A DNA stretch of 64,000 nt from JAHDVS01 sp964370985 (GTDB lineage Bacteria; Actinomycetota; Thermoleophilia; Gaiellales; Gaiellaceae), in the NCBI GenBank assembly GCA_964370985.1, contig CAYJLE010000011.1:16667-80666 (forward strand), given 5' to 3'. How positions within the stretch are numbered: position 1 is the first letter of the stretch; every line of letters begins with the position of its first letter. Of this stretch, positions 19,008 to 27,830 are shown piece after piece. The notes under the pieces were generated by a model. It was not told where the DNA came from, did not search any database, and was given only the letters and a program-made list of their open reading frames with translations. The position numbers and the translations under genes are program-made.

Positions 19008-21344
19008 ATGACAGGGCTCACGGAGCAGGAGGCCCGCCGTAGGCTGACCGAGCGGGGGCCGCGGCGGCCACCGTCGACGAGCCGCTCCTACGCGAGCATC
19101 GTCCGCGCAAACCTCTTCAACCTGCCGAACGCGGTGCTCGTGTTCTTCGGGGTGGCGACGGTGGCGCTCGGCGAGCTGGCCGACGCGCTCTTCCTCGGCG
19201 TCGTCGTCGCGAACACGGTGATCGGCTCGGCCCAGGAGATCCGCGCGAAACGCGCGCTCGACCGGCTGGCGGCGCTCATCCGGCCGCACGCCCTCGTGAT
19301 CCGCGACGGCAGCCCGCGCGCCCTGCACGCGGACGAGGTCGTCGTGGGGGATCTCGTCGCGCTCCAGCCCGGCGACCAACTCGTCGCGGACGGGACGGTG
19401 CTCGAGAGCGACGGGCTGCGGCTGGACGAGTCGATCCTGACCGGCGAGTCGAAGCCCGCCGGGCGCGCGCCCGGCGAGGCCGGCCTCTAGGGCGCCGTCG
19501 TCGCCGAGGGGGGCGGGCGCGACCAGGTGACGGCCGTCGGTGCCGCGCGCTACGCGGAGCGTCTCGCAGGGGAGGCGCGCGCCTTCCGCCACCCGCCCTC
19601 GCCGTTCCAGGTCGGCCTCGGCCGCCTCGTGGTCGCGCTCGTCCTGCTCGGCATCCCGCTCGGCATCGCGCTCTCGCTCACGCTCTGGCTGCGCGCGACC
19701 CCGTTCGACGACGCGCTGCCCACCGTCGTCGCGGCCGCCATCAACCTCGTGCCCGAGGGCCTGATCCTGCTCTCGAGCATCGCCTACGTGGCGGGGGCGG
19801 TCAGGCTCTCGCGCCACGGGGCGCTCGTCCAGCAGGTCAGCGCGATCGAGTCGCTCGCCGCCGCCGACATCGTCCTGACCGACAAGACCGGCACGCTGAC
19901 CGAGTCGCGCCTGCGCCTCGCCGGGCTCCACCCGGCGCCCGGAGTCGACGAGAGCGAGCTCAGCCGCGCGCTCGGGCGCTACGCCGCCTCCTCCCCGATC
20001 GAGAACGCGACCCGGGACGCGCTCGCGCGGGCGCTCCCGCAGCCGGCCGAGGAGCCGCTCGAGACGGTGCCGTTCTCATCGAAGCGCAAGTGGGGCGCGG
20101 TGCGCCTGCCGGACACGGCGATCGTCCTCGGGGCCCCGGAGCTGTTCCGGCTCGGGGAGCTGGCCACCGCCGCAGCCAGGGAGTCGCAGCTCGGGCGCCG
20201 CGTCGTCGCCATCGGTGTGGCCGGCGGGCCGCTCGGACCGGCCGGCGGCGAGCTCCCGGCCGGCACGAGGGCCCTCGGGCTCGCGACGATCGCCGAGGAG
20301 CTGCGGCCGGGCACCCGCGACACGATCGCCTTCCTCGGGCGCGAGCACGTGGAGCTGAAGGTCGTGTCTGGCGACGCCCCGGCCACTGTCGCGGCCATCG
20401 CCGCGGACGCGGGGATCCCGTCGAGCGGCCCTCCCGTCGACGGGGCAAGCCTGCCCGAGAACGGGGACGAGCTGCGGGCGCTGCTCAGGCAAACCGCGGT
20501 CGTGGGCCGGATCTCGCCGGAGGGCAAGCGGCGGATCGTGGAGGCGCTGCGCGACGACGGGAGGCACGTCGCGATGATCGGCGACGGGGTCAACGACGTC
20601 CCGGCGCTGAAGGCTTCCCGGGTCGCGATCGCGCAGGGCTCGGGAGCGCAGATGGCGAAGACCGTCGCCGACCTCGTCCTGGTCGAGGGCGACTTCGCGG
20701 CGGTGCCGCGCATGGTCAGGGAGGGGCGGCAGATCCTCCGTAACCTGCAGCGCGTCTCGAAGATCTACGCGACCAAGGCGCTGTTCGGCGCGTTCATCGT
20801 GCTCGGGCTCGGCCTTGCCCCGATCCCGTACCCGTTCCTGCCACGCCAGCTGTCGCTCGCGTCGTTCTTCGTCACCGGGGTGCCGCCGTTCTTCCTCGCG
20901 CTCGCCCCGAGCTCCGGGGAGTGGCGGATGACGTCGTACCTGCGTGACGTCGGGGAGTTCGCGGTACGTGCCGCCGCGGCGATCGCGCTGGGCGTGATCG
21001 CGAGCTACGTGCTCGCCCACGAGGCGCTCGAGCTCGGGGCCGGGCCGGCGCGCACCGTCTCGCTCTCGGTCTACGTCGCCTCGTCGCTGTGGATGATCTT
21101 CGCCCTCGAGGCGACCAGCCCCCGGCGCGCACGCTGGGTCGGCGGGCTCTGCGCCACGCTCCTCGTCGTCTACGCGCTCGTATTCGCGATCGGGCCGCTC
21201 CGCGACCTCTTCCGGCTGTCGACGCCCGACGGCGAGACGCTCGGGATGTTCGCCCTCGGCGTGGGCCTGGCGATCGCGGCGCTGACCGCGCTCGGGATCC
21301 GCCCGGCCCCCGGCGGCGATCAGGCGAAGATCAGCGAGCGGTAG
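19008..21344 (+). pseudogene. CtpE-like P-type cation ATPase interrupted by one in-frame TAG
   Basis: The gene reads as one P-type ATPase except for a TAG at 19488-19490. Before it lie EIRAKRALDRLAAL, the phosphorylation-cycle loop ILTGESKP and part of the actuator domain. After it come the phosphorylation site VLTDKTGTLTE, ISPEGKRRIVEAL, MIGDGVNDVPALKAS and the C-terminal membrane helices. Both parts share one frame. The TAG stands where relatives have a serine before glycine (SGS/SGA), so a single C-to-A change in TCG at 19489 explains it. CtpE-type pumps move calcium. The gene may be newly inactivated, or this may be a sequencing error. The 3' end overlaps the convergent GNAT gene by 25 bases. 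Confidence 0.8.
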
Positions 21345-22105
21345 CTGAGCGTCCGGCGCATGCCGACCGACGCGTACAGGGCGAGGGCGGGGACGTTCTC
21401 GGAGCGAGCGAACAGGCATACCGCCGGGGTGCGCGAGAGCAGGCGCCCGCAGAGGTCGGCGAGCGCCCGCTTCGCGTAGCCGCGGCCCCGCACCTCGGGG
21501 TCGACCCAGACCTGCTGGAGCTGAACGGCAAGCGGTGTCCACGCCGACGCCTCGGCCTTGAAGCGGATGCGACCCTCCTCGACCCAGAGCCAGCTGCGCC
21601 CGAGCTCGATCTGGCTGCACGTCCTCCAGCGAAACAGGTCGGGATCGCGAGCGCAGGCGTCGACGCCGACCTCCTCCAAGTAGGCGGCTGCGCAGGCGGG
21701 GACGAGCAGGTCGAGGTCGTCGCGAGTGGCCGCCCGCAAGCCGGTGCCCGCCGGCGGCGGCGGCGCCTCGAGCTCGAACACCGGCTGACCCGGCCGGTCT
21801 TCCAGCGGCGTCGGGAGCCTGCGCCGGATCGCCTCCCATAGCTCGCCCACGGCCCGCTCCTCGCCGACGATCATCCGCGGCCGGGGGCGCCCGACCGCCT
21901 TCGCAAGCGCCGCCACCCCCGGCCCCGAGGGCACGAGATTCGCTCCGGCGTGGCAGAGGGCGGTCAGCCGCCCGTGCTCCTCGACGGCGACGAAGCGCCC
22001 GAGGCCACGTCGGGCGATGTCCTCGAGGAAGACGCGCTCGATCGGCTCTGCCGCGCAGAAGTCGAGGATCGCCTCGAGCGGCGGGGAGTCGACGACCTTC
22101 GCCAC
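21320..22105 (-). CDS. GNAT N-acetyltransferase with DUF4081-like N-domain
   Basis: The 261-residue protein has an N-terminal domain (about 1-110: PPLEAILDFCAAEPIERVFLEDI...PRMIVGEERAVGELWEAI) typical of DUF4081 proteins. A GNAT acetyltransferase fold follows, with the acetyl-CoA loop VDPEVRGRGYAKRAL and the late SENVPALALYASVGMRRTLSYRSL. The acceptor is unknown. The GTG at 22105 has TAGGAT (22112-22117) 6 nt upstream. It diverges from the nucleoside phosphorylase gene. Confidence 0.85.
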   Translation of the reverse strand: MAKVVDSPPLEAILDFCAAEPIERVFLEDIARRGLGRFVAVEEHGRLTALCHAGANLVPSGPGVAALAKAVGRPRPRMIVGEERAVGELWEAIRRRLPTPLEDRPGQPVFELEAPPPPAGTGLRAATRDDLDLLVPACAAAYLEEVGVDACARDPDLFRWRTCSQIELGRSWLWVEEGRIRFKAEASAWTPLAVQLQQVWVDPEVRGRGYAKRALADLCGRLLSRTPAVCLFARSENVPALALYASVGMRRTLSYRSLIFA

Positions 22106-22147
22106 CCCGGCATCCTAGGCGTGAGGCCCGTTCGTTATCGTCCCCCC

Positions 22148-22864
22148 GTGGCCATCCATCTGCGCGCCGAGCCGGGCGACTACGCGCCCGCCTGCCTGCT
22201 CCCCGGCGACCCGCTGCGTGCCCGCTGGGTCGCGGAGCGCTTCCTCGACGGCGCCCGCCAGGTCAACGGCGAGCGCGGGCTGCTCGGCTTCACGGGCTCG
22301 TTCGAGGGCAGGTCCGTGTCGGTGCAGGCGACCGGGATGGGCTGCCCGTCGGCGGCGATCGTCGTCGAGGAGCTCGCCGGGCTCGGCGTCGAGCGGCTCC
22401 TGCGGATCGGCACCTGCGGGGCGCTGTCGCCCGCCCTCGCCCTCGGCGACCTCGTCCTCGCCCTCGCCGCCGTGCCCGCCGACGGCACGTCGCGTCATTA
22501 CACGGGAGGCGAGCCCCACGCGCCCACCGCGGACTGGGAGCTCCTGCACGGGGCCGTCCACTCCGCGAAGGCGCTCGGCCTGAAGCTCAGCGTCGGCCCG
22601 GTTGCCACGTCGGACACGTTCTACGACCCGGACCCCAACCGCCACCGCCGCTGGGCGGCCCGAGGCGTGCTCGCGGTCGAGATGGAGGCAGCGACGATCT
22701 TCACGGTCGCGGCCCTGCACGGCCTCCGCGCGGGCTGCCTGCTCGCCGTCTCGGATCTCGTCGACGGCACGCACATCGAGCGCATCTCCGACGAGGCACT
22801 CGAGGCGGCCGTGACGGCGATGGCGGAGCTGGCGCTGCACACGGCGACCTCGGCGAAGCGCTGA
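22148..22864 (+). CDS. Purine-nucleoside phosphorylase (DeoD-like)
   Basis: The 238-residue protein follows the hexameric nucleoside phosphorylase pattern: LLPGDPLRARWVAERFLDGARQVNGERGLLGFTGSFEG, then SVQATGMGCPSAAI and LLRIGTCGAL (phosphate and ribose binding). VLAVEMEAATIF contributes to the ribose site. It splits purine nucleosides with phosphate for salvage; a uridine phosphorylase specificity is possible. The GTG at 22148 has TATCGT (22136-22141) 6 nt upstream. It probably forms a transcript with the lipid kinase gene 6 bases downstream. Confidence 0.85.
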   Translation: MAIHLRAEPGDYAPACLLPGDPLRARWVAERFLDGARQVNGERGLLGFTGSFEGRSVSVQATGMGCPSAAIVVEELAGLGVERLLRIGTCGALSPALALGDLVLALAAVPADGTSRHYTGGEPHAPTADWELLHGAVHSAKALGLKLSVGPVATSDTFYDPDPNRHRRWAARGVLAVEMEAATIFTVAALHGLRAGCLLAVSDLVDGTHIERISDEALEAAVTAMAELALHTATSAKR

Positions 22865-22870
22865 GGGCCC

Positions 22871-23797
22871 GTGACGGACGTCGCGTTCCTCGTCAACCCG
22901 GGCTCGGACAACGGCCGGACAGGCCGCGCCTGGCCCGAGCTCGCCCACCGCGCGGCCGCGGCCGGCCTCGCCGGCCAGGCCCTGATCTCGACCCGGCCGC
23001 GTGAGCTCCCCGGGCTGGTCGAACGCGCCGCCGCGGACGGAGCGCGCCTCGTCGTCGCCGTCGGCGGCGACGGCACGGTCAACGAGGTCGCGAGCGGCCT
23101 GCTCGCGCTCCGGGAGCGGGGCGTCGAGCCGCCCGAGCTCGCGGTGCTGCCGCGCGGAACCGGCACCGACTTCGTCCGCACGTTCCGGATCCCCACCGCG
23201 CTCGACCGGGCGATTGCGGCGATCCGGGACGGGCGGACGCGCACGATCGACGCGGGCCGAGTCGAGTACCGCTCCTGGGCGGGAGCAGACGACAGGGCGT
23301 GGTTCGTGAACGTCGCGAGCGCGGGCATGAGCGGCGCGGTCGCCAGGCGTGCGAACTCGACCACGAAGGCGCTCGGCGGCAAGGTCTCGTTCCTCGCCGC
23401 CACGCTGGCCGTGTTCGCACGCTGGCAGCCCAGCGAGGTCAGGGTTACGGTCGACGGGGAGAGCCGCTGCGGGCTCTGCTACGACGTGCTGGTCGCAAAC
23501 TGCCGCTTCCTCGGCGGCGGCATGCAGATGACGCCGGAGGCGGAGCCCGACGACGGGCTGTTCGACGTGCTCGTGCTCGGGAACATCACCCGCACGGACC
23601 TCGCGCTGACGCTGCCGAAGGTCTACCGGGGCACGCACCTGCCTCATCCGAAGGCCGAGCTGCTCCGCGGCACCCGGGTCGAGGTGGACGCGGCAACGCC
23701 GTTGCCGCTCGAGCTCGACGGCGAGCAGCCGGGGACGACGCCGGCGCGCTTCGAGATCGTCCCCGGGGCCCTGCGCCTCCGGGTGCCGCCCGCGTAG
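22871..23797 (+). CDS. Diacylglycerol/lipid kinase family protein
   Basis: The 308-residue protein belongs to the DAGK/YegS/sphingosine kinase family, which phosphorylates lipid alcohols. It starts VAFLVNPGSDNGRTGRAWPEL. The nucleotide loop VVAVGGDGTVNEVASGLL (about 60-77) and LPRGTGTDFVRTF follow, then NCRFLGGGMQMTPEAEPDDGLFDV, the metal-associated region, and a short C-terminal strand with LELDGEQPGTTP. The GTG at 22871 lies six bases after the preceding gene's stop, so co-transcription is likely. Confidence 0.88.
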   Translation: MTDVAFLVNPGSDNGRTGRAWPELAHRAAAAGLAGQALISTRPRELPGLVERAAADGARLVVAVGGDGTVNEVASGLLALRERGVEPPELAVLPRGTGTDFVRTFRIPTALDRAIAAIRDGRTRTIDAGRVEYRSWAGADDRAWFVNVASAGMSGAVARRANSTTKALGGKVSFLAATLAVFARWQPSEVRVTVDGESRCGLCYDVLVANCRFLGGGMQMTPEAEPDDGLFDVLVLGNITRTDLALTLPKVYRGTHLPHPKAELLRGTRVEVDAATPLPLELDGEQPGTTPARFEIVPGALRLRVPPA

Positions 23798-23809
23798 CCG
23801 GTCGACGCC

Positions 23810-24127
23810 TCAGCCCGTGGGCTCCTCCGCGTCCTGCGCCCGCGCCTTCGCGGGGGGCCTGGCGACGAGCTTCTCGAGCTTCGCGAGCCGCTTCTCGACC
23901 CGCTCGAGCTCGGCGCGCGTCGCCTCGAGCTCCTCCAGGGACGCGACGTTGAGCTGGTGCAGGACGCTGCGCTGCACCTTGCCGGCCCGGCCGCGCGCCT
24001 CCGACAGCCGCTCGAGTGCCTCCGCGGCGTGAGCCTCGTCGCGCAGCCGCCGGATCGCCTCGTCACCCCTGACCGCCAGGCGCTCCAGCACGCCCTGGTC
24101 AACCGCCTCCTTCTTCGCCTCGGGCAT
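23810..24127 (-). CDS. Small coiled-coil protein
   Basis: The 105-residue product is almost entirely helical and charged, with no cysteine and no membrane segment. The stretch LEELEATRAELERVEKRLAKLEKL (about 64-87) has clear leucine heptads of a coiled coil. It resembles phasin-like or other small coiled-coil proteins in character only; I do not recognise a family. The ATG at 24127 is backed by AGGAGG, one of the strongest ribosome-binding sites in this region, which supports it as a real gene. Confidence 0.6.
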   Translation of the reverse strand: MPEAKKEAVDQGVLERLAVRGDEAIRRLRDEAHAAEALERLSEARGRAGKVQRSVLHQLNVASLEELEATRAELERVEKRLAKLEKLVARPPAKARAQDAEEPTG

Positions 24128-24208
24128 TCCCGCCTCCTCAGCGCCGCGGTTCGGGCGGCACGCACGCCACCCCGGAACACGGTCAGCTTAGCGCCGTAGA
24201 CTGGCCCC

Positions 24209-24910
24209 GTGAACGCCCTCGTCCTCCAGCACATCGCCTGCGAGCCGCCCGGCGAGTACGAGGACGTGCTGCGCGAGCGTGGCGCCACGCTCCACCGGGT
24301 CGAGCTCGACGAGGGGGAGCCGTTGCCCGACTGGCGGGAGTTCGACGCGATCGTGGCGATGGGCGGGCCGATGAGCGTGAACGACGAGGACGAGCACCCG
24401 TGGCTCGCCGGCGAGAAGCGGGCGATCGGCGAGGCGGTGCGCGCCGGCATGCCCTACTGGGGCGTCTGCCTGGGCGTGCAGCTGCTCGCCGCGAGCCTGG
24501 GGGCGCGCGTGCTCGCCGGGCCCGCGCCGGAGGTGGGCGTGATGCCCGTGGCGCTGACCGACGCGGCGCTCGCCGACCCCGTCTTTTCGGGCCTGCCCCC
24601 CGAGCTCGTGACCTTCCAGTGGCACGGCGACACGTTCGAGATCCCGGACGGCGCCGTGCTGCTCGCGTCCTCGCCCGCGTACCCGGCACAGGCGTTCCGC
24701 TGGGGTGCGCGGGCCTACGGCGTGCAGTTTCACCTGGAGTTGACGAGCGAGCTGGCGAACGAGTGGGCCGCGGTGCCGGCCTACGCGGAGGCACTCGACC
24801 ACGTGCGCGGGCCCGGGTCGCTGCCCCACCTCGTGGACGAGCTGAACGCGGCGTCCGAGGGGATGCGCTCGCACGCCCGCGGCATGTTCGAGCGCTGGCT
24901 CGACCTCTAG
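24209..24910 (+). CDS. Class I glutamine amidotransferase-like protein
   Basis: The 233-residue protein has a class I amidotransferase fold. The nucleophile elbow is GVCLGVQLLAASLGA (about 90-104, catalytic cysteine), and the His-Glu pair is in GVQFHLELT. Stand-alone proteins of this type, often labelled GMP synthase-like, usually hydrolyse gamma-glutamyl compounds or supply ammonia to an unknown partner. No synthase domain is attached. The GTG at 24209 has TAGACT (24197-24202) 6 nt upstream. It converges with the sirtuin gene 4 bases away. Confidence 0.88.
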   Translation: MNALVLQHIACEPPGEYEDVLRERGATLHRVELDEGEPLPDWREFDAIVAMGGPMSVNDEDEHPWLAGEKRAIGEAVRAGMPYWGVCLGVQLLAASLGARVLAGPAPEVGVMPVALTDAALADPVFSGLPPELVTFQWHGDTFEIPDGAVLLASSPAYPAQAFRWGARAYGVQFHLELTSELANEWAAVPAYAEALDHVRGPGSLPHLVDELNAASEGMRSHARGMFERWLDL

Positions 24911-24914
24911 CCCC

Positions 24915-25655
24915 CTACACGTGCTCGAGCACCCGCTCGAGCACGTCGCCCGCGGGCGCGCCCAGGGCGAGCGCGGCGGCCCGGTCGTAGCGCGTCGCAC
25001 CGAGGTTGACGATCGCGAGCAGCCCGCCGGCGGCGAGCGTCTCGTCTGGCAGGCCGGCGACCGGGTAGACCTCGAGCGACGAGCCGACCACGAGCAGGAG
25101 CGGCGCCGCCCGCGCCAGCTCGTAGGCCCGGTCGATCGCGGCCTCCGGAAGCTGCTCCTCGAAGAAGACGACGTCCGGCTTCAGCACCGCGTCGCAGGCG
25201 TCGCAGCGCGGCGCCACCGTCGAGCGAGCGAGCCGCTCGAGCACGTCCTCGAGCGGGTAGGAGCGCCCGCAGCGCCGGCAGCCCGAGGTGCGGATCGAGC
25301 CGTGCACCTCGACGACGTCGCGGCTGCCCGCCCGCTCGTGCAGCAGGTCGATGTTCTGGGTGACGACGGCGCGCACGAGGCCGCGCCGCTCCAGCTCCGC
25401 GAGCGCCAGGTGGGCACGGTTCGGCTCCGCCGAAGCGAGCAGCTCGACCCGCAGGCGGTAGAAGCTCCAGACCCGCTCCGGGTCGCGGCGAAACGCCGAC
25501 AGCGACGCGTACTCCATCGGGTCGACGGTCGCCCAGATCCCGGTCGGCGAGCGGAAGTCGGGGATGCCGCTCTCGGTCGAGATCCCCGCGCCCGTGAGCA
25601 CGACCGCGCCGCCCGCGTCGCGGAGCATCCCGGCGAGCCGCTCTGCGCCCTCCAT
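24915..25655 (-). CDS. Sir2-family NAD-dependent protein deacylase
   Basis: Sirtuins remove acyl groups from lysines using NAD. The 246-residue protein has VVLTGAGISTESGIPDFRS (NAD binding, about 18-36), VVTQNIDLLHERAGS, the catalytic histidine in VVEVHGSIR, and a zinc site CRRC...CDAC (126-129 and 151-154). The motifs LKPDVVFFEEQLP and VVGSSLEVYPVAGLP follow. I chose ATG 25655 over 25664 because TACGAT (25663-25668) lies exactly 7 nt upstream and overlaps the other ATG. Specificity (acetyl versus succinyl) is not resolved. Confidence 0.92.
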   Translation of the reverse strand: MEGAERLAGMLRDAGGAVVLTGAGISTESGIPDFRSPTGIWATVDPMEYASLSAFRRDPERVWSFYRLRVELLASAEPNRAHLALAELERRGLVRAVVTQNIDLLHERAGSRDVVEVHGSIRTSGCRRCGRSYPLEDVLERLARSTVAPRCDACDAVLKPDVVFFEEQLPEAAIDRAYELARAAPLLLVVGSSLEVYPVAGLPDETLAAGGLLAIVNLGATRYDRAAALALGAPAGDVLERVLEHV

Positions 25656-25662
25656 TCCGGGC

Positions 25663-25672
25663 ATCGTACGAT
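25663..25672. promoter_or_regulatory. Palindromic divergent -10 box for sirtuin and thioesterase genes
   Basis: The perfect palindrome ATCGTACGAT contains TACGAT on both strands. On each strand it is followed after exactly 7 nt by a start codon (ATG 25655 on minus, GTG 25680 on plus). The two promoters therefore share base pairs and should exclude each other. Confidence 0.65.
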
Positions 25673-25679
25673 GGCGGCC

Positions 25680-26102
25680 GTGGACGGCTTCCTCTTCTCG
25701 ACCGACCTCCGCGTGCGCTTCAACGAGACTGACGCGCAGGGGGTCGTGCACAACTCCGCGTATCTCGTCTGGCTCGAGATCGCCCGCATCGACTACCTCG
25801 ACCGCTTCCCCGGCGGCTACCGGGGCATGGTCTCCGAGCACGGGATCGACGTGACCACCGTCGAGGCGCACGTGCGCTACCTCGCGGGTTGCCGCTTCGA
25901 CGACCGCCTCCGGATCTGGGCACGGACGGCGGACGTGCGTGGGGCTCGCTTCCGCTTCGAGTACGCGCTCGAGCGCGTGAGCGACCCGCCCGGCCTCGTC
26001 GCCGACGGCTGGACGCAGCACGCGTGCGTCGCCGCGGACACGCTGCGGCCGACGCGCGTGCCGGCCTGGCTCGCGGAGACGCTGGGCTCGCTCGAGGGCT
26101 AG
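25680..26102 (+). CDS. YbgC-type acyl-CoA thioesterase (hotdog fold)
   Basis: The 140-residue protein starts with the hotdog signature LRVRFNETDAQGVVHNSAYLVWLEIARIDYL. The aspartate in ETDAQG and the following histidine-asparagine are the usual active-site residues. The motif YLAGCRFDDRLRIWARTADVRGARFRFEYAL follows. It would hydrolyse a small or aromatic acyl-CoA. GTG 25680 is preferred over ATG 25671 because the -10 box lies 7 nt before it and the ATG overlaps that box. Confidence 0.85.
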   Translation: MDGFLFSTDLRVRFNETDAQGVVHNSAYLVWLEIARIDYLDRFPGGYRGMVSEHGIDVTTVEAHVRYLAGCRFDDRLRIWARTADVRGARFRFEYALERVSDPPGLVADGWTQHACVAADTLRPTRVPAWLAETLGSLEG

Positions 26103-26152
26103 TAGCCAGTAGGCTCCGAGAACTCGCGCGGGGCAAGCGGGCAATACCCAAC

Positions 26153-26731
26153 GTGCAGGCTCGTCCCAACCGAACCGACGTGCGATCCGACGCCGAGGTC
26201 ATCGAGCGGTCGTTGCAGCACGCTTCGGCCTTCGCCGAGATCTTCGACCGGCACTTCCCCGCCGTCCACGCTTACGCGCAGCAGCGGGCGGGCATCGAGC
26301 TCGCCGACGAGGTCTCCGCCGAGACGTTTGCGCGGGCCTTCGACAAGCGGCGGCGCTACGACCTCGCCCGCCCGGACGCCCTGCCGTGGCTTCTCGGCAT
26401 CGCGACGAGAATCCTCCACCGCCACTGGCGCTCGGAGCGGCGGCGCCTGCGCGCCTACGAACGCTCGGCTGCACCCGTCGGCGTGTGGGAACCCCCGACC
26501 TCGGCCGGCCTGCTCGCCGTCGCCGCCGGACTCCCGCGGCGTGATCGTGACGCGCTGCTTCTCCTCGCATGGGCCGAGCTGTCCTACGAGGAGATCGCGG
26601 TCGCCCTCGACGTCCCCGTCGGCACGGTTCGCTCACGAATCGCGCGTGCCCGTCGCGTCCTCCATGCGGCGCTGGCCGCGGGCGAACTCACGCCTTCCGT
26701 CAAACCCGTCAAGGAGCCCTCCCGTGCCTGA
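26153..26731 (+). CDS. ECF-family RNA polymerase sigma factor
   Basis: The protein of 183-192 residues (GTG at 26153 or 26180) has a region 2 (FAEIFDRHFPAVHAYAQQRAGIELADEVSAETFARAFDKRRRYD...ALPWLLGIATRILHRHWRSERRR). Its region 4 is a helix-turn-helix (LPRRDRDALLLLAWAELSYEEIAVALDVPVGTVRSRIARARRVL). It would direct RNA polymerase to a small regulon under an envelope or stress cue. The stop overlaps the next gene by 8 bases, and that gene encodes a membrane-anchored partner, so the two form the usual ECF pair. I see no clear ribosome-binding site for either start. Confidence 0.88.
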   Translation: MQARPNRTDVRSDAEVIERSLQHASAFAEIFDRHFPAVHAYAQQRAGIELADEVSAETFARAFDKRRRYDLARPDALPWLLGIATRILHRHWRSERRRLRAYERSAAPVGVWEPPTSAGLLAVAAGLPRRDRDALLLLAWAELSYEEIAVALDVPVGTVRSRIARARRVLHAALAAGELTPSVKPVKEPSRA

Positions 26732-27779
26732 GCTCGACATCCTCCGTGCCGCCGCACCGAAGGTGGCACCGCCTTCGTCAGCCTCTCGCGCTCATGCTCG
26801 ATCTGCGCTCGCGCGCCGGATCGAGCGTTCCGAGCGCCGCCCCGCACTTGCCCCTCGCCGCGTCGCCGCGCTCGCCGGGCTCGCTGCAACGGCCGCCGCC
26901 GCGGTTGTGGTGTTCCTCTCCGTCGGGATCGGAGGGCCAGATGGCGCCTCCGCCGCGAGCGTGCTACGCGCGGCTGCCGCGACGGCGCTGGCCCAGCAAC
27001 CGCTCGTCCTCAGTCCGAGCCAGTTCGTGTACACCCGCTCCACCACCGCGTACCTCGCCACGGCCATTGACGGGTCGGATGGCTCGTATTCTGTCCTGCT
27101 TCCCAGCGAGCGAGAGACGTGGCTCGCCCGTGATCGCCCAGGCTGGCTCTACGAGCACAGCGGCCGGCCGCGCTTCCTCAGCGATCAAGATCGCGCGGGC
27201 TGGGTCGCGGCCGGGCAGCCACGCCTCCCGGGTGGGAACGTCACGAGCATCGAGCTCTCGAATTCGGACGGCTCGACGCGACCGATGTTCTCTCTCGACC
27301 TCCCTGCCGACCCCGGCGCGCTGTGGGAGCGCCTCGAGGCGCAGGCCCGCGGCAAGGGCAGCGGGCTCTACGCACAGATGTTCCAGCTCGTGGGCGACGC
27401 GCTCCGGGAGACCTTCACGACGCCCGAGCAGCGCGCTGCGCTCTACGAGGTCGCCGCGCAGATCCCGGGCGTGGAGCTCGTCGGGTCGGTGACGGACCCT
27501 GCGGGACGACCCGGACTCGCGGTTGCTCGGGACGACGCGGTGCAGCGAGTCCGCTACGAGCTCGTGTTCGACCCGCAGACGGCCGTGCTGCTCGCAGAGG
27601 TGCAGACCGTCCTCCCCGGCAATCCGTTCCACTACCCGGACGGGACGGTGATCGGCGACGCCGTGTACCTCGAGAGCGCAGTCGTCGACACGGTCCGGAT
27701 GCGACCTGACGGCTCGACGGTGAGCGGCGCGTGCTCGCACGGCGCCGTCCAAGAAGACGAGCCGGGCTGCCCCGGCTGA
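26724..27779 (+). CDS. CU044_5270-type membrane protein linked to ECF sigma factor
   Basis: The 351-residue protein has a cytoplasmic N-terminus (VPELDILRAAAPKVAPPSSASRAHARSALARRI). One membrane helix follows (about 52-72, VAALAGLAATAAAAVVVFLSVGI), and then an extracytoplasmic domain of about 280 residues ending with two cysteines. This layout matches CU044_5270 family proteins, which are encoded next to ECF sigma factors and may sense or restrain them. That role is inferred. The GTG at 26724 has AAGGAG upstream and overlaps the sigma gene by 8 bases. Confidence 0.75.
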   Translation: MPELDILRAAAPKVAPPSSASRAHARSALARRIERSERRPALAPRRVAALAGLAATAAAAVVVFLSVGIGGPDGASAASVLRAAAATALAQQPLVLSPSQFVYTRSTTAYLATAIDGSDGSYSVLLPSERETWLARDRPGWLYEHSGRPRFLSDQDRAGWVAAGQPRLPGGNVTSIELSNSDGSTRPMFSLDLPADPGALWERLEAQARGKGSGLYAQMFQLVGDALRETFTTPEQRAALYEVAAQIPGVELVGSVTDPAGRPGLAVARDDAVQRVRYELVFDPQTAVLLAEVQTVLPGNPFHYPDGTVIGDAVYLESAVVDTVRMRPDGSTVSGACSHGAVQEDEPGCPG

Positions 27780-27830
27780 CAGTGCGCTGCCCGTACAGGC
27801 CTTACTGTCGCCGCGCGGCGCCAGGGAGGG

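Noticed and set aside
19488..19490. Recoding of TAG as an amino acid in the P-type ATPase
   Set aside because: tuf, rpsD, rpsM and other genes end with TAG, and no recoding element is visible, so a mutation or sequencing error is simpler.
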